A DNA stretch of 64,000 nucleotides from Stenotrophomonas sp. SY1. GTDB lineage: Bacteria; Pseudomonadota; Gammaproteobacteria; Xanthomonadales; Xanthomonadaceae. The position numbers and the translations under genes are program-made. Shown here piece by piece: positions 17,434 through 25,956 of the stretch. The DNA lies in NCBI RefSeq assembly GCF_021202945.1, contig NZ_JAJOYR010000001.1, positions 868,001 through 932,000 of the forward strand, written 5' to 3'. Under the pieces are notes generated by a model. It did no database searches. It was not told where the DNA came from and saw nothing but the letters and a program-made list of their open reading frames with translations. Position 1 is the first letter of the stretch. Each line of letters opens with the position of its first letter.

Positions 17434-20400
17434 ATGAACCATGTTTATCGCTTGATCTTCAACCACAACCTCGGCCTGATGCAGGTTGCCTCGGAACTGT
17501 CCTGCGCGGCAGGTTGTGGCGGACGCACGCGCTGGTGTGCTGCCCGCGCCATGTCGGCGCGGCTGCTGGGCGCGGCGCTGTGCATGGCGCTGATGGTCCC
17601 GGCCGCGCAGGCTGCCGACCACAACTGGTTCGGCAGTGGAATGGCCGACTGGAACGATGCGGCAAGTTGGGATACGGGGCGTGTGCCCGTTGCCGCGGAT
17701 GTGGTGCAGTTGTACGGCTCAGGCACATTGACGCTGGGCGACGGTGATGTCGGTGCAGTCAATCGCATCCGGATGCATGACGGCATTCTGCAGATCCATG
17801 GAAAGCTGTGGAGCGGTCTTGCCGAGTTTGGCATCCACTCCGGAAGTACCGCAGCGGTCGTTGTCAGCGGCACCGATGCGGTGTGGGATGGAATGTCGCA
17901 ACTGATTGTCGGGCTTTCCGGCGCGGGCACACTCCGCGTGGGCGGTGGTGGCAGCGGGGGCAGTCATCAACTTTTCATAGGTGGCTACGCCGGTAGCGGT
18001 GGATCGATGACAGTGACGGGAGCTGGCTCGCGCTGGTCCAATTCCGACCAGCTGCAGGTGGGTGTCACCGCCGCCGGAAGCCTGTTGGTCGAGCAGGGTG
18101 GACAACTGCTGAGCACGGGCCGCAGCATGTTGGGCGTCAACCAGACCGGTGCAGGCTCCGTGGTTGTCAGTGGCAGCGGCTCACGCTGGCAGAATGCAAA
18201 CGTGCTGTGGATCGGCATGAATGGCAGTGGCACGCTGGACATCGATAAGGCGGGCACCGTAACCAGCATCACGACGACGCTGGCCGATGGGCCCAGTGGT
18301 ACTGGCACGCTCAACCTGCTGGGTAACAGTATTGGCGGTCGTGGTGTGCTCATCACCGGACAACTGATTGACGGCCTTGGTGATGCCACGCTCAACCTCA
18401 ATGGCGGCATCCTGCAAGCCACGCATAGCCAGCTCAACTACCTTTCCGGGTTTTCCACGCTGGCGGTGGGTGGCGAAGGCGCATGGTTTGATACTGCCGG
18501 CTTCAACATCGAAGTGGGCACGGCGTTCTCGTCGCCAACGGGGGGCGGTCTCAACAAGCAGGGCGCGGGCACGCTGACGCTGAGTGGCGACAGCAGTGCG
18601 TTCAGCGGGCGCACCACGATCAATGCCGGCACCCTGGCGGTCAACAACGCGCTTGGTGGTGATGTGCAGGTCAACAGCGGTGGCACGCTCGGCGGCAATG
18701 GTCGCATTGCAGGCGATGTACAGGTGGTTGATGGCGCCACCCTGGCTGCCGGCAACAGCCCTGGCACGCTGACCATCGATGGCGACCTGACGCTGCAGCA
18801 TGGCGCCACCACGGTGTTCGAGCTGAACCAGCCTGGCGTGGTGGGCGGCGCCAACAATGACCTGATCGATGTCGGCGGCAATCTGGCACTGGATGGCAAC
18901 CTGCAGGCCAGCGTGTCCTCGGCCGGCTGGTATCGGCTGTTCAACCATGGCGGTGCGCTGTCCGGTGGCTTTGACAGCGTCACCGCAACGGTTGCGTCAT
19001 CGCCCGGCGCCCGCGCGCTGATCGATACGGCCACGGCGCATCAGGTGAACCTGTCGGTGCTGGCCAGCGGCCACACGATGCAGTTCTGGAATGGGAGTGC
19101 CAGCGGCGCCGGCGTGGTGGGTGGCAGCGGCAGCTGGAGCAGCAGCGGCAACAACTGGACCGATGCCAGCGGCACCACGGCCGACAGCTGGAACAACTCG
19201 GTTGCGGTGTTCATGGGTACGGCCGGCGTGGTCGATGTACTGGGCATGCAGTCCTTCGACACGCTGCAGTTCAAGACCGATGGCTATCGGCTGAATGCCG
19301 GCACAGGCGGCCAGTTGGCATTGAGCCCGGCCAGCGGCAGTGCCGCCACCATCAACATCGATGGCGGCGTGCACGCAGAGCTGGACGTGGCGCTGGTGGA
19401 TGGCAGCGGCAATGCGCTGCGCAAGGTCGGCGCCGGCACACTCACCTTGCGTGCGGCCAGCAGCTACAGCGGCGGCACCGAGGTCAGTGAAGGCAGCCTG
19501 GTGGTCGCCGGCAACAACGTGCTGGGCAGCGGCGTGGTGCGGGTGGACAACAGCCCCGGGCGGGATGCCACCTTGCAGGTGACAGCGGGCAACCTGCTGT
19601 CCAACGCGCTCATCCTGGACAACGGCGGCACGCTGGACAACGCCGGCGGTGTGGATGCGGGCGTCACGCCGGTCCGTGGCGGCGTCGGTGGCGCGGTGAT
19701 CCGCAACCAGGGCGTCATCGTCGGTGGAACGCTGGCGGTGGATCTGCTGGGTGGCGGTGACGTCCACAACGCGGCCGGCGCGGTAATCGGCGCTGAGGTC
19801 GCGTTGCGCTCGGGCGGGGCGGTGATGCTCGACAACGCCGGCGTGCTCGACGGTGATGTGCAGCTGGCTGAAAACGCCCAGCACCAAGTGACCTTGCACG
19901 CCTACAGCACGGTCAGCGGTGACCTGGATATCGGCAGCAATGCCGCTTCCACGCTGACGCTGGATGTCGATGACGGCCTTGCCTATCTGCATTCACACGC
20001 GGTGGTTGGCGACACCCGCTTCTCGGGGCAGCTGGACAAGCGTGGCGCCGGTGCATGGATCATCGATCGTGATCTCAACGCCGCCAGCACCACGCTCAGC
20101 GAAGGCATCCTGCAGCTGGGCACCAGTGCGGCGGGCAGCACCCGCGGCAGCCTGGGCGACGGCGCCATCATCAACCTGGGCCTGCTGGTGATCGCGCGCG
20201 ATGACGACTTCACGATGCGCAATGCGATCAGCGGCAGCGGTGGCTTCGTCAAGGAGTCCAGCAACACACTGACGCTGACAGGCAACAATCATTCGACCGG
20301 TGACTTCGATATCCAGCGCGGCACGTTGGTACTGAGCGGAGCGGGCAGCGTCGGTAGTGGCGCGCTGTTCTTCGGCAATGCCGGCGCCACGCTGGACATG

Positions 20401-22434
20401 AGCGCTGCCGATGGCCATCGCCGCATTGCGGCGTTGAGCGGCGTTGAAGGAAGCAGCATCGTGTTGGGTGCGAATGACCTGATTCTTGGCGATGCAACGA
20501 ACCGCAGTTTCGACGGTGTGCTCAGCGGAAGCGGCGGCATCGTCAAGCAGGGCAGTGGAACGCAGACCTTGGCCGGCGCCAATACCTACAGCGGCGGCAC
20601 GGCGATCCAGGGCGGCACGCTGGCCATCGCCGGTACCGGCTCGCTGGATGAGCGCGGCGATGTGGCGCTGACTGCCAGCGGTGCCGTCTTCGATATCAGT
20701 CACGCGAACAAGGTGCAGTCCATTGGCAGCTTGACCGGCGTGAGCGGCAGCATCGTGTCGGTCGGCAGCAATGCGTTGCGATTCAGCCACACGGACGCTG
20801 CAGTGTTCAGCGGCAGCTTCATCGGCGATGGCGCGTTGACCAAGCAGGGCAGCGGCAGCCTGCTGTTCGACGGCGACAATCGGGCATTCGTTGGCCGCAT
20901 GACGGTCGATGCAGGCACGCTGCGCCTGAATGGCCAGTTGGGCGGTGATATGCAGGTCAATGCCGCCGCTGCATTGGTCGGCAATGGCCATATCGGCGGG
21001 AATCTCGAACTGGCCGGCACGCTCGCACCGGGCAACAGCATAGGGGCACTGGAAATCGGCGGTGACCTGCTGCTGGCTGCGGGCAGCACCTACGCGGCGG
21101 AGATCGACGCCAGCCACGGTGATGCGGTGCATGCCGGCGGTGTGGCAACGCTGCAAGGTGGCACGCTGCAGGTGATTGCGCTGGATGAGAAGACCAGCTA
21201 CCGCGACGGCTACCGCTATACGCTGCTCAGTGCCGACGGCGGCATTACCGGCAGTTTCGGGCAGCTGGTCACCCCATCGGCATTCCTGCCGTTGGCGCTG
21301 GACTACAGTGGCAACGCGCTGGTGCTGCGCATCGATCAGCCTCGGGATTTCCGCACTGCAGCGGAGACCCGGAACCAGCGCAATACCGCAGATGCGTTGA
21401 ACACGTTGCCACAGGCGGGCGAGGCCTTGGCGCTGTACAACACGCTGCTGATGTACGACGCCGCCACCGCGCGCGCCGCGTTTGATGCGCTTTCCGGTGA
21501 GATACATGCTGGCGCCCGCGCGCTGCTGCTGGATGACCGCTTTGTTGTTGATGCGGTCAATCGCCGCCTGCACGGCGATGTGACGCAGACACAGGGGCAA
21601 GGCGGCACGCTGTGGCTGGGTGGCAGCGGTGGCAGCGCACGCCAGGATGGCGACGGCAACGGTGCCCAATCCCACGATTATCGCGATGGCATGTTGCTCG
21701 GTGCGGACCTGCAGCTTGGCGAACAGGGCGTGCTGGGTGCGGTGATCGGTACGCAACGTCTGCGGCAGCGTCTATCCGCGCACGATTCGTTGGCCAAGGC
21801 GCAGGACACCGTGGTTGGCCTGTATGCGCAGGGGCGTTGGGGCGGGTTGAGCGTCGCAGGCAACGTGTCGTACAGCCGCTACCGCATCGACAGCGAGCGC
21901 ACCTTGCAGCTGGACGGCCTCGGCGCACAGACGCTGCGTGCCAACCACGACGCCCAGGCCACCACCGCACAGCTCGAGATGGCTTGGACGCAAGCGCTGG
22001 GAACGATGCAGATGCAGCCGTACTTGCAGCTCACCAGCCAGTGGCTGGGCAATGATGCCGCGCAGGAGTGGGGCGGCCCGGCGGCTTTGGTGGTGCAGGG
22101 CGATGATGCACAGCGTCTGGTCAGTCGTGTCGGCGTGCGCGGCATCTGGGATTTCAGCGGTGGCTCGGCTGCGTCATCGGCGGTGCTGCGCGTCGGACTG
22201 GGCTGGGAGCATGCCGGCGGTGATCTGTCTGCCTCCAGTCGCCAGTGCTTTGCGGCCGGCGGTGAGGCATTCGAGGTGTTGTCCACGGCCCGTGCTCGCA
22301 ACGCGGTGGTTGGCGAAGCAGCGGTGGATGTGGCAACCGGAGGTCGCAGTCAGTTGTCGCTGGCCGCACAGGCGCGCAGCGGTGATGGCGTCCGCGAACT
22401 GGGCGCGCAGCTGAACTGGCGTCTTGGCTTCTGA
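17434..22434 (+). CDS. autotransporter with extended signal peptide and PATR repeats
   Basis: The product has 1666 residues. The N-terminus is an extended signal peptide region (MNHVYRLIFNHNLGLMQVAS, then SELS), typical of large type V secreted proteins, followed by a hydrophobic Sec core ending PAAQAA near residue 61. The passenger begins with repeats of a VVSGSGSRW/LQVGVTAAGS type at about residues 125-270. At least five autotransporter-associated beta-strand (PATR) repeats follow (LNKQGAGTLTLSGD, LRKVGAGTLTLRAA, FVKESSNTLTLTGN, IVKQGSGTQTLAGA, LTKQGSGSLLFDGD). The C-terminal barrel starts near residue 1390 and ends LNWRLGF, with the terminal Phe recognised by BamA. The expected product is a surface-displayed beta-helical adhesin or biofilm factor. 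A bidirectional terminator lies 145 bases downstream. Confidence 0.9.
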   Translation: MNHVYRLIFNHNLGLMQVASELSCAAGCGGRTRWCAARAMSARLLGAALCMALMVPAAQAADHNWFGSGMADWNDAASWDTGRVPVAADVVQLYGSGTLTLGDGDVGAVNRIRMHDGILQIHGKLWSGLAEFGIHSGSTAAVVVSGTDAVWDGMSQLIVGLSGAGTLRVGGGGSGGSHQLFIGGYAGSGGSMTVTGAGSRWSNSDQLQVGVTAAGSLLVEQGGQLLSTGRSMLGVNQTGAGSVVVSGSGSRWQNANVLWIGMNGSGTLDIDKAGTVTSITTTLADGPSGTGTLNLLGNSIGGRGVLITGQLIDGLGDATLNLNGGILQATHSQLNYLSGFSTLAVGGEGAWFDTAGFNIEVGTAFSSPTGGGLNKQGAGTLTLSGDSSAFSGRTTINAGTLAVNNALGGDVQVNSGGTLGGNGRIAGDVQVVDGATLAAGNSPGTLTIDGDLTLQHGATTVFELNQPGVVGGANNDLIDVGGNLALDGNLQASVSSAGWYRLFNHGGALSGGFDSVTATVASSPGARALIDTATAHQVNLSVLASGHTMQFWNGSASGAGVVGGSGSWSSSGNNWTDASGTTADSWNNSVAVFMGTAGVVDVLGMQSFDTLQFKTDGYRLNAGTGGQLALSPASGSAATINIDGGVHAELDVALVDGSGNALRKVGAGTLTLRAASSYSGGTEVSEGSLVVAGNNVLGSGVVRVDNSPGRDATLQVTAGNLLSNALILDNGGTLDNAGGVDAGVTPVRGGVGGAVIRNQGVIVGGTLAVDLLGGGDVHNAAGAVIGAEVALRSGGAVMLDNAGVLDGDVQLAENAQHQVTLHAYSTVSGDLDIGSNAASTLTLDVDDGLAYLHSHAVVGDTRFSGQLDKRGAGAWIIDRDLNAASTTLSEGILQLGTSAAGSTRGSLGDGAIINLGLLVIARDDDFTMRNAISGSGGFVKESSNTLTLTGNNHSTGDFDIQRGTLVLSGAGSVGSGALFFGNAGATLDMSAADGHRRIAALSGVEGSSIVLGANDLILGDATNRSFDGVLSGSGGIVKQGSGTQTLAGANTYSGGTAIQGGTLAIAGTGSLDERGDVALTASGAVFDISHANKVQSIGSLTGVSGSIVSVGSNALRFSHTDAAVFSGSFIGDGALTKQGSGSLLFDGDNRAFVGRMTVDAGTLRLNGQLGGDMQVNAAAALVGNGHIGGNLELAGTLAPGNSIGALEIGGDLLLAAGSTYAAEIDASHGDAVHAGGVATLQGGTLQVIALDEKTSYRDGYRYTLLSADGGITGSFGQLVTPSAFLPLALDYSGNALVLRIDQPRDFRTAAETRNQRNTADALNTLPQAGEALALYNTLLMYDAATARAAFDALSGEIHAGARALLLDDRFVVDAVNRRLHGDVTQTQGQGGTLWLGGSGGSARQDGDGNGAQSHDYRDGMLLGADLQLGEQGVLGAVIGTQRLRQRLSAHDSLAKAQDTVVGLYAQGRWGGLSVAGNVSYSRYRIDSERTLQLDGLGAQTLRANHDAQATTAQLEMAWTQALGTMQMQPYLQLTSQWLGNDAAQEWGGPAALVVQGDDAQRLVSRVGVRGIWDFSGGSAASSAVLRVGLGWEHAGGDLSASSRQCFAAGGEAFEVLSTARARNAVVGEAAVDVATGGRSQLSLAAQARSGDGVRELGAQLNWRLGF

Positions 22435-22579
22435 GTGGTATGGCCGCCGCACGTTGCTCGAACTTGACCATGCCGTGCACCAGGTAAAGCGTGCGATGGC
22501 GGAGAAGTCGCTGTAGCGAAGTCGCAACCGTGGCTACGGACAATGGCATCCGACAGTACGGTTTTCTCTCCCCGACGCT

Positions 22580-22619
22580 GCAAACAAAAACCCGGCCAAG
22601 TGCCGGGTTCTTTGTTTGC
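22580..22619. terminator. bidirectional rho-independent terminator
   Basis: The perfect core AACCCGGC/GCCGGGTT is flanked by complementary A-rich and T-rich arms (gcaaacaaa and tttgtttgc). The same C-rich motif ctctccccgacgctg that precedes the terminator near 8345 lies immediately upstream at 22566-22580. Confidence 0.8.
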
Positions 22620-23327
22620 GCGATCCTGTCTGCATCGGGGCGAATGACGGGAGTGCTGGCCGCCGACTGCATTCATCGGAACAGGGTGCGCGCGGTGCGA
22701 CGCGACACCACATCCAACACGAAGGCGGCAGGCGCCGCAGGGCGTGCCCTGCTTCCCGTGAGTTTCCTGCCGGAGGACTGCATGGGTTCAAGCTGCCGAC
22801 CGGCGTGGAGTCCGCGCCCGAATGCCTGTCTGGGACAGCGAGCCGCCGACCACCGGGGGCGCATGCGAAGTCGCATGGCAATGGAACGAGCCGGTGCGGA
22901 GCCACGGGGCGCGAAGGACGTCGTGGTCGGTGTGATCGGCGGTGCTGTCGGCACGATGACGCGCACGTTCCGTGAACTGTTGCTGCGCTTGCGGAAAGTT
23001 GGCGTTCGGAAAACTTAAGCGGGCGCCATCGTGGGCATTCAGTGGCGGTTTCACCTGTGGTGCGATGCTCCGGCTTGTCATCCGATTCCACGATGAACCG
23101 TCCCATCCGTGGCGACTTCCGTCGTCGGGACGCAGTCGTAGAATCGATTTGACCGAGGTCGGGGTGTGCAGTTGCACCGGCCTCGTTCGTGATGCAGTAC
23201 TCCGCCCTGCCGGTGAGTCATCAAAGGCGAGCGAGTGCGCTGGACGTGCGCTGAAAGGTCTGTTCCCGGGAGGGGCGTATCGGCAGAGCACAATTTCGAC
23301 TTCAGTTACCTGCAACAGGAAACAAGA
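22620..23327. other. 700-base region without a recognisable gene
   Basis: Open frames on both strands are short, Arg/Pro/Cys-rich and without known motifs. The region may hold the promoter of the CBS-domain gene, or decayed coding sequence. Nothing specific can be supported. Confidence 0.35.
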
Positions 23328-23759
23328 ATGAACGTTCGCGAACTTCTGCAATCGAAGAAAGAAGCTGTCATCACCATCGACACCGAAGACACAATCGGTG
23401 CCGCCGCGCACAAGATGAGCGCGAACCGGATCGCCGCACTGGTGGTCATGAAGGACGATGCCCCGGTCGGCATCATTTCCGAGAAGGACATCGTGCGTAC
23501 GCTGGCCGACGACGGCCCGCAGGCGGGTCGCCGGGTGATCTCCAGCCTGCCGTCGACGGGCCTGGAGGGTATCGCGCCGGAGGCCAGCCTGAAGCAGGCG
23601 ATGTCGTTGATGACGTACTCGCGACGCCGCCATCTGATGGTCACCGAAGGCAGCCGGCTGGTCGGAATCCTCAGCCTGGGCGATATCGTGAAGAACCTGC
23701 TGGGCGAACTGGAACTCGAGAAAGCCGTGTTGCAGGACATCTACATGGCAGCGCACTGA
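23328..23759 (+). CDS. CBS-domain-pair protein
   Basis: The 143-residue protein starts at ATG 23328 (MNVRELLQSKKEAVITIDTE) and consists almost wholly of two CBS domains. These lie at about residues 10-60 (AAAHKMSANRIAALVVMKDD, then GIISEKDIVR) and 78-130 (MSLMTYSRRRHLMVTEGSRL, then GILSLGDIV). Such stand-alone CBS pairs bind adenosine nucleotides or NAD and act as small regulatory or energy-sensing modules. No partner gene is fused or adjacent. The upstream 30 codons of the open frame lack coding character and were excluded. Confidence 0.88.
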   Translation: MNVRELLQSKKEAVITIDTEDTIGAAAHKMSANRIAALVVMKDDAPVGIISEKDIVRTLADDGPQAGRRVISSLPSTGLEGIAPEASLKQAMSLMTYSRRRHLMVTEGSRLVGILSLGDIVKNLLGELELEKAVLQDIYMAAH

Positions 23760-23992
23760 GGCGGCGGTCGATCCTTTGCCATGGCGTTGAATCGCGGCCA
23801 GGTGCATCAGCATCTGGCCGTTTGCGTTGGTCTGCGCCGCCCCGTACTTGCAACGCGGATTGCCGCTGCATGATGCACCGCAATTCCGGTTCTAACGCAC
23901 CCGCTGCCTGATGCTGGAAGCGCTGCGCGCGCGATACGGACACAACCGGCCGTATCTGTTGTTTGAACGCGGGGGCCAGGCCGGTACCAGGA

Positions 23993-24421
23993 TCAGAACG
24001 TGACTCTCACCGAGTCGGTGCTGTAGCGCGCCGGGCCGTGATAGACCACTTCGATGTTGTTGCCGTCCGGGTCCAGCACGAAGGCGGCGTAGTAGCCGGG
24101 ATGATAGGGACGCTCGCCGGGCGCACCATTGTCGGTGCCACCAGCAGCCAGTGCTGCCTTGTGGAAGGCATCGACGGTCGCACTGTCGCGTGCCTGGAAT
24201 GCCAGATGGTGGCGGCCGGTCAACTCGCCGGCGGCGGCCTGGCTGCTGGCGGTGGAGATGAACAGCTCATCGGCCCAGAAGTAGTCATCGCCTTCGCCGG
24301 CAATGGGAATGCCGATCGTGTCGAGAACTGCTTGGTAGAAGCGGCGACTGGCGGTGAGATCGCGCACCACCAGTTGCAGGTGATCGATCAGGCGGCCACG
24401 GTGCAGTTCCATCGTTTCCAT
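23993..24421 (-). CDS. VOC-family (glyoxalase/dioxygenase-fold) protein
   Basis: This 142-residue single-module vicinal-oxygen-chelate protein has HLQLVVRDLTASRRFYQAVL at about residues 14-33. It also has the GRHHLAFQARD strand at about 69-79 and the C-terminal FVLDPDGNNIEVVYHGP. The conserved metal ligands of the fold (His near the start, His in HHLAF, Glu in NIEVV) are present. The substrate is unknown; relatives include lactoylglutathione-lyase-like, fosfomycin-resistance-like and lyase proteins. It lies 90 bases downstream of the glyoxalase I gene on the same strand and may be co-transcribed. Confidence 0.85.
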   Translation of the reverse strand: METMELHRGRLIDHLQLVVRDLTASRRFYQAVLDTIGIPIAGEGDDYFWADELFISTASSQAAAGELTGRHHLAFQARDSATVDAFHKAALAAGGTDNGAPGERPYHPGYYAAFVLDPDGNNIEVVYHGPARYSTDSVRVTF

Positions 24422-24511
24422 ACAGACCTCGGAGGAAGGTAACGGAGGGAATCACTTGCTTGCGGCGGCATGGTGCCGCAAGCGCCGTGATCCCCTCGTT
24501 ACCCCCTGCGA

Positions 24512-25030
24512 TCAGGCGTTGGAGATGATCTCCACCCAATAGCCGTCCGGGTCCTTGATGAAGGCCAGGTTCTTCATGCGGCCGTCGCTCAGGCGCTTCT
24601 GGAACGGCACGTCCAGTGTCTCGAAGCGCGCGCAGGCCGCTTCGATATCCGGCACCGACACGCAGATGTGGCCGAAGCCGCGCGGATCGCTGTTGCCGTC
24701 GTGGTAGACCGGGCCGTCATGGTTCTCGGTGCCATGGTTGTGGGTGAGTTCCAGCACGCCGGGGATGCCGGCCATCCACAAACGGCGCGCGGCATCATCG
24801 GCGGGCACCTGGGTGCCGGCCGGTACATAGGCCAGGAAGTACAGGCTGAAGGCTGCATCCGGGAAATCACGCTGGTCGATCAGCTGGAAACCCAGCACGC
24901 GCGTGTAGAAATCCAGCGAAGCGCGGATGTCCTTGACCCGCAGCATGGTGTGGTTGAAGACGAAGCCGTGTGTTTCGGCAGGCACCTGTGCGGCCACGCC
25001 GGGCTGCTGATGGGGGGATTGAGCGCTCAT
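24512..25030 (-). CDS. gloA: lactoylglutathione lyase (glyoxalase I)
   Basis: This 172-residue glyoxalase I converts the methylglyoxal-glutathione hemithioacetal to S-lactoylglutathione. The metal ligands fit the family: His in FNHTMLRVKD, Glu in GVLELTHNHGTE, His in GFGHICVSV and Glu in YWVEIISNA. The region from VLGFQLIDQRDFPDAAFSLY to the extended loop resembles the longer, zinc-type enzymes (eukaryotes and Pseudomonas GloA3) rather than the 135-residue nickel type. The N-terminal 20 residues, Gln/Pro-rich, are probably disordered. It is followed on the same strand by another VOC protein. Function in methylglyoxal detoxification is confident by family. Confidence 0.9.
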   Translation of the reverse strand: MSAQSPHQQPGVAAQVPAETHGFVFNHTMLRVKDIRASLDFYTRVLGFQLIDQRDFPDAAFSLYFLAYVPAGTQVPADDAARRLWMAGIPGVLELTHNHGTENHDGPVYHDGNSDPRGFGHICVSVPDIEAACARFETLDVPFQKRLSDGRMKNLAFIKDPDGYWVEIISNA

Positions 25031-25390
25031 TGTTTACATCCTGTTGCCGTGAATGGGGGAGGGGAAAGGTGTTGTTGGTGAGGATCTTGAAAGTTGCTTC
25101 CGCAATCAACAGTGGCCTGGAAAAGTTGCACGAGAAATCAATTTTCCAGCCAAAACCAGCGCTTTCGTGCGTCGAAAGAAAAAAACATCAATGCGATGCC
25201 CTGCGCATCTTGGCGCTGACAGATGCGCTGGCTATGCTGCGACGCAGGATAGTCGTTGTTGCTCTGCCGGGGACTGAAGTGTGGTTGCACCGCACTTGAA
25301 TGGGGCGGAGATGACGCTGGTACAAGTGATGTGCCGGTGATTGCGCAGGGCGCGCACCCATGGACTGACACACGCCGGACGCCAGGGCAG

Positions 25391-25436
25391 TTGACAGGCT
25401 TTCTCCGGACGCGCTATTGATTGTATGTATATACAA
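25391..25436 (+). promoter_or_regulatory. promoter region and palindrome upstream of the CopL-like leader gene
   Basis: A TTGACA hexamer at 25391-25396 lies about 18 bases upstream of a TATTGA-like hexamer (25415-25420). Immediately downstream is the inverted repeat TTGTATGTATATACAA (25421-25436), followed by the ATG at 25460. The palindrome is a plausible operator overlapping the transcription start. The regulator is unknown and these assignments rest on pattern only. Confidence 0.4.
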
Positions 25437-25459
25437 ATAACGAGAGCCACCGGAACCCC

Positions 25460-25855
25460 ATGCCGTACCGCTTCTGGCTGCCACTGCTGCTGATCTGCGT
25501 GTTCGCAGCCGAAGGCGTGCTGGGTGCATGGGCTGGCACGCGCATGGCCGTGGAAGCAGTGGCCGTCGCCGCCGATGGCAGTGTGGCACTGGATGCCGAT
25601 TGCGAGCCGGTCAAGCCCGTGCCCGCCAAGACTCATCCCGGTCACGGCAAGTCCGGTGAGATAACGCATCACAGCGACTGCACCTGCGTGGACAGCATGG
25701 GCTGCGAATGCGTGTGCGTGCTGGCCCTGTATCCACCGACCACGGTGGCGTTGTTCGCGGGCGCGTATCCGCCCGTATCACTCGATACCGCGCTGCCGGT
25801 GCTGCAATTGCCGGCGAGCAAACTCTCCAGGGTATTCCGACCTCCCATCGCTTGA
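25460..25855 (+). CDS. CopL/CruR-like Cys- and His-containing leader protein
   Basis: The 131-residue product has a hydrophobic signal-like start (MPYRFWLPLLLICVFAAEGV) and a middle with HPGHGK and HHSDCTCVDSMGCECVC (six Cys and several His). It ends in RPPIA. The true CopL at 35736-36131 has the same plan: LLPLLLCLSLIAG start, Cys/His cluster and a C-terminal RPPIA. CopL-type proteins are encoded upstream of copper-responsive genes. In Bordetella, the upstream ORF cruR, of a comparable type, controls a TonB-dependent receptor gene in response to copper. Here the next gene, 101 bases downstream, is also a TonB-dependent receptor. I infer a metal-sensing leader whose translation sets expression of the receptor and PepSY genes. 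Confidence 0.7.
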   Translation: MPYRFWLPLLLICVFAAEGVLGAWAGTRMAVEAVAVAADGSVALDADCEPVKPVPAKTHPGHGKSGEITHHSDCTCVDSMGCECVCVLALYPPTTVALFAGAYPPVSLDTALPVLQLPASKLSRVFRPPIA

Positions 25856-25956
25856 CCTGTCGTCCCTGCGTCATCACGACGTTGCAGTGCCCCTGCGTGT
25901 GCCCTTTGTGCACGCGGACATCGCCCAGAGACAGGTTTACCCAGCGGGAGAGAGAA

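Noticed and set aside
22491..23018. Plus-strand frame of 175 codons covering the terminator region
   Set aside because: It runs through a strong terminator hairpin and lacks any conserved segment.
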